Shown in pieces: positions 9,088-17,792 of a stretch of DNA of 50,180 nucleotides (within the stretch, counting starts at the first letter, position 1; every line of letters starts with the position of its first letter). Below the pieces are notes generated by a model, which saw only the letters and a list, made by a program, of their open reading frames with translations, did not search any database and was not told where the DNA came from. Source of the stretch: Bacteroidales bacterium (GTDB lineage Bacteria > Bacteroidota > Bacteroidia > Bacteroidales > UBA7960); assembly GCA_007129255.1 (NCBI GenBank), contig SKVW01000073.1:1-50180 (forward strand). The letters run 5' to 3'. A program made the translations under genes and the position numbers.

Positions 9088-9308
9088 GTGTTTATTATTT
9101 TACAACTATTTGATTATCTAAACTTACTAAACGCATCCCAGATCCCGAATTGAGGGTAGAAGCTAGAGGGTAGAAAGTAGAAGGAAGATGGTAGAGTTAA
9201 ACGCTAACCCCTATCCTCTATCCTCTAATCTCAATCTTCGATAATCATCCACGCATGTATTCAAAACTAATCATGGATGTTTCATATCAGAACAAAACAT
9301 TGGTTTTG
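9088..9308 (-). repeat. Dispersed intergenic repeat, copy 1 (5' of aceE)
   Basis: It starts right at the aceE start codon with the shared block TTTTACAACTATTTGATTA (plus-strand sense). It continues through a CATCCC..GAATTGAGGGTAGAA segment, a purine-rich arm (9151-9198), a pyrimidine-rich arm of TATCCTCT units (9209-9238), ATAATCATCC and a TAATCATGGAT tail. The two arms can pair imperfectly. Copies 2 and 3 share the same order of blocks. On the minus strand a TAGTTTTG box at 9262-9269 matches the Bacteroidota -7 consensus, so the hairpin could be transcribed as part of the aceE leader; this last point is inference. Confidence 0.75.
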
Positions 9309-9684
9309 CATGATAGTTGGGAAAAACATGCCAATATTGAGAGATGGAAAGTAAAACAACAAGGATAGAGGTGGGAACCCTGATTTGTTAAAGGCCCGAT
9401 TCCCCTTTTAAAAAGAAATTCAAAAACATGCGAAACAGGCTTCCGTGGAATTTTTTCTACAACCCGTAGATTTTATCCGTAAAACAGATTGCCGGGTCAA
9501 TTATATTGAATTGGCTTCATGATGTTGAACCTTAGGTATATATTTTTGGTTTATTCATTTGCAATCACCCCTGAGGCAGTTTATGTTTATTAGGAATGAA
9601 TTTTGAAAATTCTTATAACGCTGAATCGATTGCTAAGCAGAAGTATTGATTTTTTTAAAATTAAGTGGTATTAATAAATCGAAA
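9309..9684. other. Intergenic region with no gene seen
   Basis: This stretch lies between repeat copy 1 and the rightward methyltransferase gene. No convincing reading frame or RNA was found. A TATTTTTG box at 9541-9548 fits the -7 consensus TAnnTTTG, but no TTTG lies at the right distance upstream, so it is only a weak candidate promoter for the methyltransferase gene. Confidence 0.4.
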
Positions 9685-10488
9685 ATGCAGGAAGAAGTCA
9701 GGAAATATTATAACCAACATTCCAAAGAGGAGGATCGCCGGTTGGATGCACATCCTTTTGAATTGCCGGTGACCATGCATTTTATTAAAAAATACCTTAG
9801 CCCGGGAGAACACCTCTTTGATGTGGCATGCGGTACGGGCCGCGTTGCGAAGGAACTTATGGGAAAAGGTTATTTTGTGGGGTTGAACGACATTTCCGAT
9901 GAAAATGTGGAAATGGCAAAAAAACGCCTGGATTCCCATCGCAATTTATTGTTTATTGACCGGGCCGATGCCCTTGAAAGCCCGCGATGGGAAGAAAAAA
10001 AATGGGGAGGGATCCTGATCCTCGGTCCTCTTTATCATTTAAGTAGTAAAGAAAAGCGGTTGAAGTTGCTATCCCTGGCTAAAGAGCATCTGAGGCCCGG
10101 AGGTTTTGTTTTTTCCGCTTTTATGACCCGTACCGGGGCCCTGGTTTATGGATTGAAACATAACCCCAAAGGGATCCTTTATCCTGAAGGGGCAAAAAAA
10201 TTGTGGGAAACCGGAACTGATGAGAAGTTTATTGAAGAAACCGAAAATTTTACGCATGCCTATTTTTCCCACCCCGAAGAAATCAATCCCCTGATTGAGG
10301 AAGCGGAGCTTGAACCTTTGCACCTTGCCGGTGCCGAAGGGCCATTTGGGGAACGGTTTGAATTGTATCATTCGCTGGAAGAAGATTTAAAAAAGCCCTG
10401 GATGAACTTTGTGATCAATCATTGCGAAGATCCCCATTTGGTGCAACAATCGAAACATTTGCTGAGTGTGGCCCGAAAGCCCGGATGA
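9685..10488 (+). CDS. Class I SAM-dependent methyltransferase
   Basis: A 267-residue methyltransferase. The SAM-binding motif FDVACGTGRVAKEL lies near residue 45. It is followed by GLNDISDENVEMAKKRL (the acidic residue that would hold the ribose), FIDRADALES, and LILGPLYHL, which is typical of family members annotated as methyltransferase domain 11/25. The N-terminus (MQEEVRKYYNQHSKEEDRRL) is typical of this group. The ATG at 9685 is preferred over the one at 9646 because conservation patterns start here and the extra residues are unlike a domain. It appears to be a single gene. The substrate is unknown. Confidence 0.85.
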   Translation: MQEEVRKYYNQHSKEEDRRLDAHPFELPVTMHFIKKYLSPGEHLFDVACGTGRVAKELMGKGYFVGLNDISDENVEMAKKRLDSHRNLLFIDRADALESPRWEEKKWGGILILGPLYHLSSKEKRLKLLSLAKEHLRPGGFVFSAFMTRTGALVYGLKHNPKGILYPEGAKKLWETGTDEKFIEETENFTHAYFSHPEEINPLIEEAELEPLHLAGAEGPFGERFELYHSLEEDLKKPWMNFVINHCEDPHLVQQSKHLLSVARKPG

Positions 10489-10748
10489 CAGTCTCCAGAA
10501 ATAACCGTTTTTGTGAACCTTTAATGTATGCAGGCAACAGTCTTTTGCCGGATAAAAGGAATTAAAGTGTGGAAGTTTTTCTCATTTTCAGAAAATCCCT
10601 TGTTCGTATAACCTGGAATTACTTTTTATTAATACTTTTTATTTGTCTTACTTTCAGCAAATTAAATATATTACAAGAATAGGGTTATTAAGGTATGAGA
10701 AATGGCAGGATTATTTCACTGTTGAATTACAAAGAAAAGCATCAGAAA

Positions 10749-11513
10749 ATGAAAAAACTTGAAAACAAATTTGCAGTAATCACCGGTGGAGCCGGTGGTA
10801 TTGGAAAAGCAGCTGCGGAGCTTTTTCTGAAAGAAGGTGCTTCGGTATTGCTTGTCGACCTGAAGGAAGAAGACCTCAAGGCGGCAGCAGAAGAGCTGGG
10901 AGGAAAAAATGTGGAGTATATTGCTGCTGACGTAAGTAAAGAGGATGAGGTGAAAAAATATGCGCAATATGCCAAAGACAAATTCGAGCATGTGGACGTT
11001 TTCTTCAACAATGCCGGGGTGGAAGGTAAAATAAAACCCATAACCGAACACCCTGTTAAGGAATTTGATCATTTGATGGGTGTGAATGTAAGAGGGACCT
11101 GGCTGGGCATGAAATTCATTATTCCCTTAATGCGCGAAGGCGGAAGCATCATCAACACTTCTTCCGTTGCCGGCATGCGGGGAATGGCCAACCTGAGCCC
11201 TTATGTGACGAGTAAACATGGAGTGGACGGAATGACCCGTACTGTGGCTCTTGAAATGGCTCCTTCCAAAATCCGGGTCAACGCAATCAATCCCTCACCG
11301 GTGGACAATGACATGATGCGGTCCGTTGAATCCGGAATGGGCGGGGACAAGCCTGAAGAAGCCCGGAAACAATTTGAGGCAATGATCCCCCTGGGCCGTT
11401 ATGCCGAAAATAAAGACATTGCCGATGTGGTGCTGTTTCTGGCCAGTGAGGAAAGCCGGTTTCTAACCGGGGTCATTCTGCCTGTAGATGGCGGTATGAC
11501 AGCCAAACTTTAA
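10749..11513 (+). CDS. Short-chain dehydrogenase/reductase (SDR), classical type
   Basis: A 254-residue NAD(P)-dependent oxidoreductase. It shows the cofactor motif TGGAGGIG near residue 11, the acidic DL after strand 2 (LLVDLKEED, favouring NAD), NNAG, and the catalytic Ser...Tyr-x3-Lys (NTSSVAG ... YVTSK). It ends with the usual FLASEESRFLTGVILPVDGG. The resemblance is to 3-oxoacyl-ACP reductase and glucose dehydrogenase-like SDRs; the substrate cannot be named. The start at 10749 (MKKLENKFAVITG) is chosen over an ATG at 10695, since the extension is not SDR-like. A bidirectional terminator follows. Confidence 0.9.
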   Translation: MKKLENKFAVITGGAGGIGKAAAELFLKEGASVLLVDLKEEDLKAAAEELGGKNVEYIAADVSKEDEVKKYAQYAKDKFEHVDVFFNNAGVEGKIKPITEHPVKEFDHLMGVNVRGTWLGMKFIIPLMREGGSIINTSSVAGMRGMANLSPYVTSKHGVDGMTRTVALEMAPSKIRVNAINPSPVDNDMMRSVESGMGGDKPEEARKQFEAMIPLGRYAENKDIADVVLFLASEESRFLTGVILPVDGGMTAKL

Positions 11514-11534
11514 GCATTAAATGATTTTTACATA

Positions 11535-11574
11535 AAAACCCCGGCAAAAGGTTTTTCCTTTTGCCGGGTTTTTA
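11535..11574. terminator. Bidirectional rho-independent terminator
   Basis: A perfect 12-bp stem, CCCGGCAAAAGG (11540-11551) with CCTTTTGCCGGG (11557-11568), around a T5 loop. It is flanked by A-rich sequence on the left and T-rich sequence on the right, so it can end both the SDR transcript and the convergent OsmC transcript. Confidence 0.9.
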
Positions 11575-11597
11575 TTGGGGTTGGTTTTCAGTCTCTT

Positions 11598-12026
11598 TTA
11601 CAATAGCTCAGCTTCAAGCTTGATGGTTGTCCCTTGCAGGGCCTTGCTTACCGGGCAGTTCTCTTTGGCCCCATTGGCTATCTCCAGAAATTTTTCTTTC
11701 TGAATACCGGGGACATTTCCTTCGGTTTTAAGCAGGATCTCCGTAATGGCAAATCCTTCGCCTGATTTAGCCAGGGTGACTTCTGCTTTTGTTTCAACAT
11801 ATTTTGGGGTAAACCCTTCCTGGTCTAAGGCATGAGAAAAGGCCATGGAAAAACAAGTGGCATGTGCTGCTCCAATCAGTTCTTCCGGGCTTGAAGCGGA
11901 TTTGTCGTCTTCAAACCTTGACGAAAATCTCACTGATCCCTCATATCCACTGGTTTTCAGGGTAAACTTACCATTACCTTCGGGAAGGTTACCTTCCCAG
12001 CGTGCGTTTGCGAAATGTTTACTCAT
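11598..12026 (-). CDS. osmC: OsmC family peroxiredoxin-like protein
   Basis: A 142-residue OsmC-family thiol peroxidase that reduces organic hydroperoxides. It keeps the two catalytic cysteines: Cys58 in AAHATCFSMA and Cys124 in ENCPVSKAL. The SSPEELIGAAHA motif is a family signature. The ATG at 12026 (MSKHFANARWEG) is chosen because OsmC proteins begin here. A -7-like box TACATTTA (minus strand, 12039-12046) just upstream would give a very short leader and argues against the longer frame starting at 12170. It converges on the SDR gene and shares its terminator. It fits the stress-protection theme of the neighbouring genes. Confidence 0.93.
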   Translation of the reverse strand: MSKHFANARWEGNLPEGNGKFTLKTSGYEGSVRFSSRFEDDKSASSPEELIGAAHATCFSMAFSHALDQEGFTPKYVETKAEVTLAKSGEGFAITEILLKTEGNVPGIQKEKFLEIANGAKENCPVSKALQGTTIKLEAELL

Positions 12027-12120
12027 AATGTTTCTGTTTAAATGTATAATATTGATTTCCTTTGAAAGAGGTTGTCTTACCTGAAAGCTAACAACCTTTT
12101 CCGGGCTTTGTTCTAATTGC

Positions 12121-12153
12121 AAAACATTTAACTGCACAACAATTAAATGTTTT
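12121..12153. repeat. Perfect inverted repeat between the SpoIIAA-like gene and osmC
   Basis: An 11-bp arm AAAACATTTAA (12121-12131), an 11-bp spacer, and the arm TTAAATGTTTT (12143-12153). It lies about 95-127 bases upstream of osmC and about 47 bases after the stop of the preceding gene. It could be a weak AT-rich terminator or a regulator binding site for osmC; the sequence does not decide. Confidence 0.5.
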
Positions 12154-12199
12154 ACAAGTAGGAAAAGCAACTCCGGGAAGTGATGAAATCATCCCCTTG

Positions 12200-12562
12200 T
12201 TAATCATTGCCCATGACCCAGTCCCTCGCGGTGATGGCCTGGCTGTTATCAAAAAACTTCAATTCACCGGAAATAAATGGTTTGGTCAGGCCCGTTAAGG
12301 ATTTGGAGATTTCATCCGGGGCAACAATGGCAATTTTATCGAAATTTTTGATGTGTTTGAAAAAGACTTTGAAATCTTCCCATAAAGCAGCTGGTTCAAT
12401 CCCTTCAAGGCTTTTTATCTCTACATATAACTTTTGGGTGTCGTAGTCCCGCTCTGTCTTGTTCAGCAGGGGTTTTAGCTTTTCATAGTCCGCCTTCTCA
12501 ACTTTCCCTTCTACCTGGAAAGCTACAAGGTTGTCTTTTGTGAAATCCAATATTGTAAACAT
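12200..12562 (-). CDS. SpoIIAA-like (STAS-fold) protein
   Basis: A 120-residue protein of the SpoIIAA-like family (PF11964 type). The N-terminus FTILDFTKDNLVAFQVEGKVEKADYEKL and the central KLYVEIKSLEGI, WEDFKVFFKHIKNFDKIAIV and C-terminal FDNSQAITARDWV match this family, which adopts a STAS-like fold. The role is unknown; proposed roles include sensing or membrane-associated signalling. It is a single domain with no signal peptide. It lies between baeRF and osmC, all leftward, with gaps of about 140 and 170 bp, so they may be co-regulated rather than one tight operon. Confidence 0.75.
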   Translation of the reverse strand: MFTILDFTKDNLVAFQVEGKVEKADYEKLKPLLNKTERDYDTQKLYVEIKSLEGIEPAALWEDFKVFFKHIKNFDKIAIVAPDEISKSLTGLTKPFISGELKFFDNSQAITARDWVMGND

Positions 12563-12702
12563 TATCCTGATCTTTTTGAGTTAATAATGAGGCTTGTTAT
12601 AATGAATTTGGTAATCAATTTTAAAAAAGGCAACATTTCCCCTTATTCCAGGGGAGGGTAGTGAATCAGTTTACGGAAAGTGAATTTTCCGATTAATCAT
12701 CA

Positions 12703-13860
12703 TCAAAACCGGAATAAGGCATTCAATTTCGAATTGGGTTCCGGCATTTCATCTGATTCCATCAGAAAAACATTTCCGCTATTCAACAGGGTGTGCATGG
12801 CCGCCATATTCAGCAGGCAGGGGCTGTATTCGGTCTGCACTTCACGAACCATAATACGATCGCTTTCTTTATTATACATACCCCAAAGCGCTTCCCCTTT
12901 TTTAACAAAAAGGGTATCTATACGCTGATTAATGGCTGCCGGTACAATTTCCTCTTCTTTGTAGGACGCTTTTTTATTGGATAGCATTTCTTCAAACATT
13001 CCGGCTTTTTCTTTCCGGTCTTTTTCAAAAAACCCTTTGATGATCTCCATTCCTTTTTTATGAAGGTTTTTGGGATCTTCATGTTCAGGATTGCCTGGTA
13101 TGAAATCTTCCTGTAAATATTTGTAATCATTTGCCTCTTTATAGATTGGCACCAGGTAATCCACAGTAGCAAGTATCAGGGGGGCTTTCTTGTCTTGCAG
13201 GTATTGCATGACGCCATCATTGACAGCCCGGAAGAATTTCAGGGCTTCTATCTTGTCAAACTCTTCGCTGGAAAGGCCATGCCCATGAAAGTTGGCCCTG
13301 CCTTTTTCGTCGATGCCTGCGCGGTATTGCAATTGTTTTTCCTTAATGTCAAAACCTACCACTTCCTCCAGCCTGTCAGGCAACAGCTCATCCAGCTCCA
13401 GATCTTTGATGCGGTGGGCAGTACCTTCATAAAGCTTTACTTCTCCCAGGCTAAGGGCCAGAAGATAAAACCTGCCTTCTTCATTCAGGTATGGGATCAG
13501 GGGCATGGGGTAAAAATGATCGGCAACATAATTAAAGGATTCGAAACTTACCGGAAGGGAGTAGTATTCAAACCGATCATGATTTCTGAAAATCGCCAGT
13601 CCTTCGTATTGCTGTGTCCAGAAACCGGTATCCTCCAATAGATCTTTTACCGGTTGGAGCAACTCTTCTATTTCACGAGGCTTTAACTGAAGGTTTTCCA
13701 GTTTTTGTTGAATATCCTGAACATGGTTCTTCAACTCTTTCTGGTCCAGCATTTCTTTGACTTCCTGCCCCGACCGCCGGGTAGGTATAAAAATGCTTAT
13801 ACAATGCGGCTTATTTACCTGGGCCAATTCTTTTACTTTATCAATCGTTACATGATCCAT
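12703..13860 (-). CDS. baeRF family protein (bacterial archaeo-eukaryotic release-factor-like)
   Basis: A 385-residue protein resembling the baeRF group, bacterial relatives of archaeal/eukaryotic eRF1 found in stress-related gene neighbourhoods. Family-like segments are ISIFIPTRRSGQEV near the N-terminus, GFWTQQYEGLAIF, the domain-2 region RFYLLALSLGEVKLYEGTAH, and a C-terminal eL30-like domain with NMAAMHTLLNSGNVFLM. No GGQ peptidyl-hydrolysis motif is seen, so classical release activity is not expected; some baeRF members are thought to act on stalled ribosomes. A TGGCAT-N5-TTTCA motif lies about 40 bases upstream (minus strand, 13900-13915), only a weak promoter candidate. Confidence 0.75.
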   Translation of the reverse strand: MDHVTIDKVKELAQVNKPHCISIFIPTRRSGQEVKEMLDQKELKNHVQDIQQKLENLQLKPREIEELLQPVKDLLEDTGFWTQQYEGLAIFRNHDRFEYYSLPVSFESFNYVADHFYPMPLIPYLNEEGRFYLLALSLGEVKLYEGTAHRIKDLELDELLPDRLEEVVGFDIKEKQLQYRAGIDEKGRANFHGHGLSSEEFDKIEALKFFRAVNDGVMQYLQDKKAPLILATVDYLVPIYKEANDYKYLQEDFIPGNPEHEDPKNLHKKGMEIIKGFFEKDRKEKAGMFEEMLSNKKASYKEEEIVPAAINQRIDTLFVKKGEALWGMYNKESDRIMVREVQTEYSPCLLNMAAMHTLLNSGNVFLMESDEMPEPNSKLNALFRF

Positions 13861-14600
13861 AATAAAATTTTAATTTAAGATTTTTCGGAACCTGATTAGT
13901 GAAAAGAATATGCCAAATCCGCTATGGTAATAAGCCCGCTTTTAATTGACCCCGGTTTCCAGCACTTTACACATAAAAAAAACAATGATCAAAAAATGCA
14001 GGGATCCTGATAATTTTTTTCCACGGAAAGCTGTGTAGGAAATTCCACATGTTTTTATTTTGCTGGTATGGAAAATGAAAAACCAAAAGGGCTTACCCCT
14101 GATCATTTTTGAACAGGTTGCCGGATTAAGTTAAGTGGTCAACCTCGTTTTCATTGCGGTCTTAATATAAAAGTTAACCCTATCCGTTTATCCTTTTCAT
14201 TGATCAAGCTGGAGGAATGGCTGCGGTGGTTGTTTATGTTGTGATGGCTGCAGGGAGTTTACCGTTCACTGAACAGGATCATGCCCTCGTGTATGCCTTC
14301 CGGGCAAAGGCTTAAAAAGCCCGGGAACATGGCGGCATCCTCCAGGTTGATTTAGGGATTGTGTTTTGGGGTATGGATGAAATCCCCGAATTTTTTGGGA
14401 GCAATGAATTTTTCTGACGTTTTTTTCGGCAATTTTTTTTCAAAAACGAAAAAAATTTTGAAAAACTTCCAAATCTGCAGAAAAAATCCTGGAAACGACT
14501 TGTCAAACATCCATTAATCAGGTATTTAAGACGAGTGATTAAATTATGTTAAAATGCATAAATAAACAATTCTATGTGTTTAAAGCCCAATAAGTTTAGT
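13861..14600. other. Long intergenic region with no recognised gene
   Basis: About 740 bp between the divergent baeRF and nitronate monooxygenase genes. Short open frames exist on both strands but none shows a recognisable domain, and the right half is low-complexity (A/T runs, 14400-14500). Promoters for both flanking genes should be inside. A small decayed gene cannot be excluded. Confidence 0.5.
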
Positions 14601-14645
14601 TACCTTTATATCTTATTTTATTTACAAAAAATAGAGGAATTTACT

Positions 14646-15743
14646 TTGATCAAAGAACTAAAAATTGGCGGGTTAACCGTACCCGTTCCTGTAATTCAGG
14701 GTGGCATGGGGGTGGGTATTTCCATGTCGGGCCTGGCAACTGCTGTGGCCAATGAGGGCGGAGTAGGGGTAATCTCTGCCGCCGGCCTTGGGTTTGTACA
14801 CCGCAACCCGGGCCTTGACTTTATAGAAGCCAGCATAGAAGGCCTGAAAATTGAAATACAGAAAGCCAAAGAAAAAACCAAAGGAATTATAGGCGTAAAC
14901 GTAATGGTGGCTATGTCAAACTTTGCCGATTTGGCGCGCACGGCCATTTCTGAAAAGGCAGACATTCTCTTTGCCGGGGCAGGTCTTCCTTTTGATTTGC
15001 CAAAGTTTTTAACTCCTGGTAGTCAAACCAAACTGGTACCCATTGTATCATCCGGCAGGGCCGCGAAACTGATCTGCAACAAATGGAAAACATTGCATAA
15101 TTACCTTCCGGATGCTATTGTTGTGGAAGGACCCAAAGCAGGGGGGCATCTTGGATTCAAAAACGAACAGCTGGAGGATGCCCATTATTCTCTTGAAGAA
15201 ATTGTTCCGGAGGTGGTAAGGGAAGTTAAATATTTTGAAGATCTTTACCAGCAGGAAATCCCGGTGATTGCCGCCGGCGGTATTTATACCGGGCAGGATA
15301 TTTACAATATCATGCAGAAAGGAGCCAAAGGGGTTCAATTAGGAACCAGGTTTGTTACCACAGAGGAATGCGATGCTTCACTTAACTTTAAAATGGCTTA
15401 TGTGAATGCTTCGGAAAAAGATATTGAAATCATCCAGAGCCCCGTCGGAATGCCGGGAAGAGCAGTAATGAACAACTTTATTGAAAAGGTCAGGGATGGA
15501 TTAAAAAAACCCATTAAATGCCCCTTTCATTGTATTAAGACCTGCGATGTTTCCAGCAGTCCATATTGCATTGTTACCGCATTATACAATGCTTACCGAG
15601 GCAACATGAAAAACGGTTATGCATTTGCAGGGACCAATGCTTACCTTGCAACAAAAATTACAACCGTTAAGGAAATTTTCTCCGAGTTGGTCAATGATCT
15701 GCAGGCGGCCATAAATAGTTCAGAAAAAAACGAATTGAAATAA
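14646..15743 (+). CDS. Nitronate monooxygenase / FabK-like FMN enzyme
   Basis: A 365-residue TIM-barrel flavoenzyme of the nitronate monooxygenase (2-nitropropane dioxygenase) family, close to FabK-like proteins. It shows the N-terminal VIQGGMGVGIS, the EGGVGVISAAG segment, the FMN/His motif EGPKAGGHLG, and IPVIAAGGIYTG...GVQLGTRF for phosphate binding. A C-terminal cysteine-rich CPFHCIKTCD...PYCI region follows, found in a subgroup of the family. I choose a TTG start at 14646: a GAGGA Shine-Dalgarno lies 7 bases upstream and a -7-like box TACCTTTA lies at 14601-14608. The ATG at 14574 would add 24 hydrophobic residues unlike the family. The physiological role may be nitronate detoxification or another flavin-dependent reaction. 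Confidence 0.88.
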   Translation: MIKELKIGGLTVPVPVIQGGMGVGISMSGLATAVANEGGVGVISAAGLGFVHRNPGLDFIEASIEGLKIEIQKAKEKTKGIIGVNVMVAMSNFADLARTAISEKADILFAGAGLPFDLPKFLTPGSQTKLVPIVSSGRAAKLICNKWKTLHNYLPDAIVVEGPKAGGHLGFKNEQLEDAHYSLEEIVPEVVREVKYFEDLYQQEIPVIAAGGIYTGQDIYNIMQKGAKGVQLGTRFVTTEECDASLNFKMAYVNASEKDIEIIQSPVGMPGRAVMNNFIEKVRDGLKKPIKCPFHCIKTCDVSSSPYCIVTALYNAYRGNMKNGYAFAGTNAYLATKITTVKEIFSELVNDLQAAINSSEKNELK

Positions 15744-15752
15744 TAGCATAAC

Positions 15753-15799
15753 AAAAAAAATGAGGACCTTCTTTTCAGAGGGTCCTCATTTTTTTTTTC
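15753..15799. terminator. Bidirectional rho-independent terminator
   Basis: Stem AATGAGGACC (15759-15768) and GGTCCTCATT (15781-15790) with a 12-base loop. Eight A on the left and nine or more T on the right allow use on both strands. It separates the convergent nitronate monooxygenase and helicase genes. Confidence 0.92.
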
Positions 15800-15809
15800 A
15801 GGAGGTTGG

Positions 15810-17492
15810 TTAGTTATAATACCGTTTTCCTGAACCTGATTTTTTGAAACGGTCGCGAAAATCACCGCCTGCGAAATCATAATTTTCTTCGGCTTCAATA
15901 CGAACACCTTTGTAAACCGTGCGGTTTAGCTCGTCAATAATTTTACCGGCCAGCTTGCTGTCTACTTCCACCGATGAAGAGCGTTTTTGTATATCGATTT
16001 GCCCGATTGCCGCATTGCGGGCACCGGGTGCATTTACAAACATGCTGATGATCTCTCTTTTGGTAATGTTTTTGCCTTTCCCGACATTAAAAAGTACCCT
16101 GGCCATTTTGCCGTTTTTTCGCCTTTTCAGGGCACCGGCTCCTCCTCCGTTTTTCTCTTCAAGCTTCCAGGCTACATTGAGGTCAGGAGCATTTTTGTAA
16201 TAATCCAGGAAACGGTTAAACTCAAGTGATACGAATCTTTTAATGATCTCCTCTTTTGACAGGCCGTTCAGCATGTTACCCACTTGTTCCATATAGGGAT
16301 CGATCTGCCCGTGTTCTACAATTGAATTTTGCATGCGCTCAATCATGCTGAACAGCTGCCGTTCACAGATCTCTTTTCCACCGGGAATGGGAAGGAGACG
16401 GAATTTTTTGCGGATCAGTTTTTCGATCCTTTGGATTTGTCCTTTTTCTTTGGTGTGGATGATGGAAACAGCAAGACCGGTTTTGCCTGCTCTGCCGGTA
16501 CGCCCGGAGCGGTGGGTATAAATCTCACTGTCATCAGGGAGATTGTAATTGATCACGTGGGTGAGGTTGTTCACATCCAGCCCCCGAGCCGCAACATCTG
16601 TTGCCACCAGCACATTGAGGTTGTTGTCCCTGAATTTTTGCATCACATTATCGCGCTGCGATTGCGAAAGGTCACCGTGCAGGGCTTCGGCGTTGTAGCC
16701 ATCGCGCATCAGCCAGGCCGCCACATCTTTGGTTTCCTTGCGCGTGCGGCAAAAAACAATGCCGTATAGGTCGGGATGATAATCAACCACGCGCTTCAGG
16801 GTATTGTACCGGTCTTTGGCATGGGTTACATGATAAACATGTGAAACATTATCGGCACTGGCATTTTTCTCTCCGGCGGTGATCTCCGTGGGTTGATGCA
16901 TGTATTTTTTTGTGATGGATGCAATACCCGGGGCCATGGTGGCCGAAAAAAGCAAAGTGTTTTTCTCTTCGGGGGTTTGTGCCAGGATGGCATCCACATC
17001 TTCACGAAAACCCATTTTCAGCATTTCGTCCGCTTCATCCAGTACCAGGGTTGTTACCCGGGAAAGATCAATGCGCTTGCGACGCACCAGGTCATGGATG
17101 CGGCCGGGGGTGGCTACCACTGCGTGGGCACCTCTCTTTAAAGCACCAATCTGGGTTTCCATGGAGGCCCCTCCATAAACGGAAACTACCCGTAACCCGT
17201 TCATGAAACGACTGAAATCCATAAGGTCGCGGCTGATCTGAAGGCAAAGCTCACGTGTGGGGCTAAGGATAAGCAGCTGCGGATAGGCGGCACTCAGGTC
17301 AATATTTTCCAGGGCAGGAAGACCAAAAGCGGCGGTTTTACCCGTTCCTGTCTGGGCAAGCCCGATCAGGTCAATTTGATTTTGCAACAATACAGGAATT
17401 ACTTTTTCCTGGATAGGGGTGGCTTTCTCAAATCCCAAAGCTTCAATTCCCTGGAGGATCTGAGGGGAAAGCCCCATTTCTTTAAATAACAT
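15810..17492 (-). CDS. deaD: DEAD-box RNA helicase with DbpA-type RNA-binding domain
   Basis: A 560-residue ATP-dependent RNA helicase of the DeaD/CsdA type, involved in ribosome assembly and mRNA unwinding in the cold. Motifs in order: Q motif (GFEKATPIQ), Walker A AQTGTGKT, PTRELCLQ, the DEAD box, SAT, ARGLDV and HRSGRTGRAG. The C-terminal domain (about residues 470-540, with RVLFNVGKGKNI) matches the DbpA RNA-binding domain. A basic, Gly-rich tail ends the protein. A good -7 box (TACCTTTG) lies more than 200 bases upstream, which suggests a long structured leader like that of cold-shock mRNAs. It is convergent with the nitronate monooxygenase gene. Confidence 0.95.
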   Translation of the reverse strand: MLFKEMGLSPQILQGIEALGFEKATPIQEKVIPVLLQNQIDLIGLAQTGTGKTAAFGLPALENIDLSAAYPQLLILSPTRELCLQISRDLMDFSRFMNGLRVVSVYGGASMETQIGALKRGAHAVVATPGRIHDLVRRKRIDLSRVTTLVLDEADEMLKMGFREDVDAILAQTPEEKNTLLFSATMAPGIASITKKYMHQPTEITAGEKNASADNVSHVYHVTHAKDRYNTLKRVVDYHPDLYGIVFCRTRKETKDVAAWLMRDGYNAEALHGDLSQSQRDNVMQKFRDNNLNVLVATDVAARGLDVNNLTHVINYNLPDDSEIYTHRSGRTGRAGKTGLAVSIIHTKEKGQIQRIEKLIRKKFRLLPIPGGKEICERQLFSMIERMQNSIVEHGQIDPYMEQVGNMLNGLSKEEIIKRFVSLEFNRFLDYYKNAPDLNVAWKLEEKNGGGAGALKRRKNGKMARVLFNVGKGKNITKREIISMFVNAPGARNAAIGQIDIQKRSSSVEVDSKLAGKIIDELNRTVYKGVRIEAEENYDFAGGDFRDRFKKSGSGKRYYN

Positions 17493-17709
17493 AGATAATA
17501 AGTGTTTTATAGGCTTTCCCGGATCTTTTTTTCTGATGATGGCAGGCCAACCTGTTTATAAAATTTTCTTAACAGAACGCCGGGTCAGGCTTCTCCAAAC
17601 AGGTTTACCACTGCGGAGAGCCCGAATTCATCAGATGCTACCTTGAAAACTGTGTGAATTGTTTCAGTTATGGCGGGATCGTATAAATACATTCTCTTAA
17701 AAACCGGGG

Positions 17710-17717
17710 CAAAGGTA
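17710..17717 (-). promoter_or_regulatory. Putative -7 promoter box for the DEAD-box helicase
   Basis: TACCTTTG on the minus strand is an exact match to the Bacteroidota -7 consensus TAnnTTTG. Transcription from here would give a 5' leader of about 210 bases before the helicase ATG. No clear TTTG lies at the -33 position, so this is a moderate candidate. Confidence 0.45.
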
Positions 17718-17792
17718 ATCTTTATTTTTAACCCCCGACACATTACATGAAAATAAATAGTTCTTAAAGTGTATTTTTTTGGTGAATTGCAC

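Noticed and set aside
9151-9240. Short repeated TATCCTCT and GTAGAAG units, considered as a CRISPR array or tandem satellite
   Set aside because: Units are variable, without spacers of equal length or cas genes; they are the arms of the dispersed repeat family.
14312-14506. 64-residue minus-strand frame in the region before the nitronate monooxygenase gene
   Set aside because: Built largely from A/T runs with Lys, Asn and Phe; no domain or context support.
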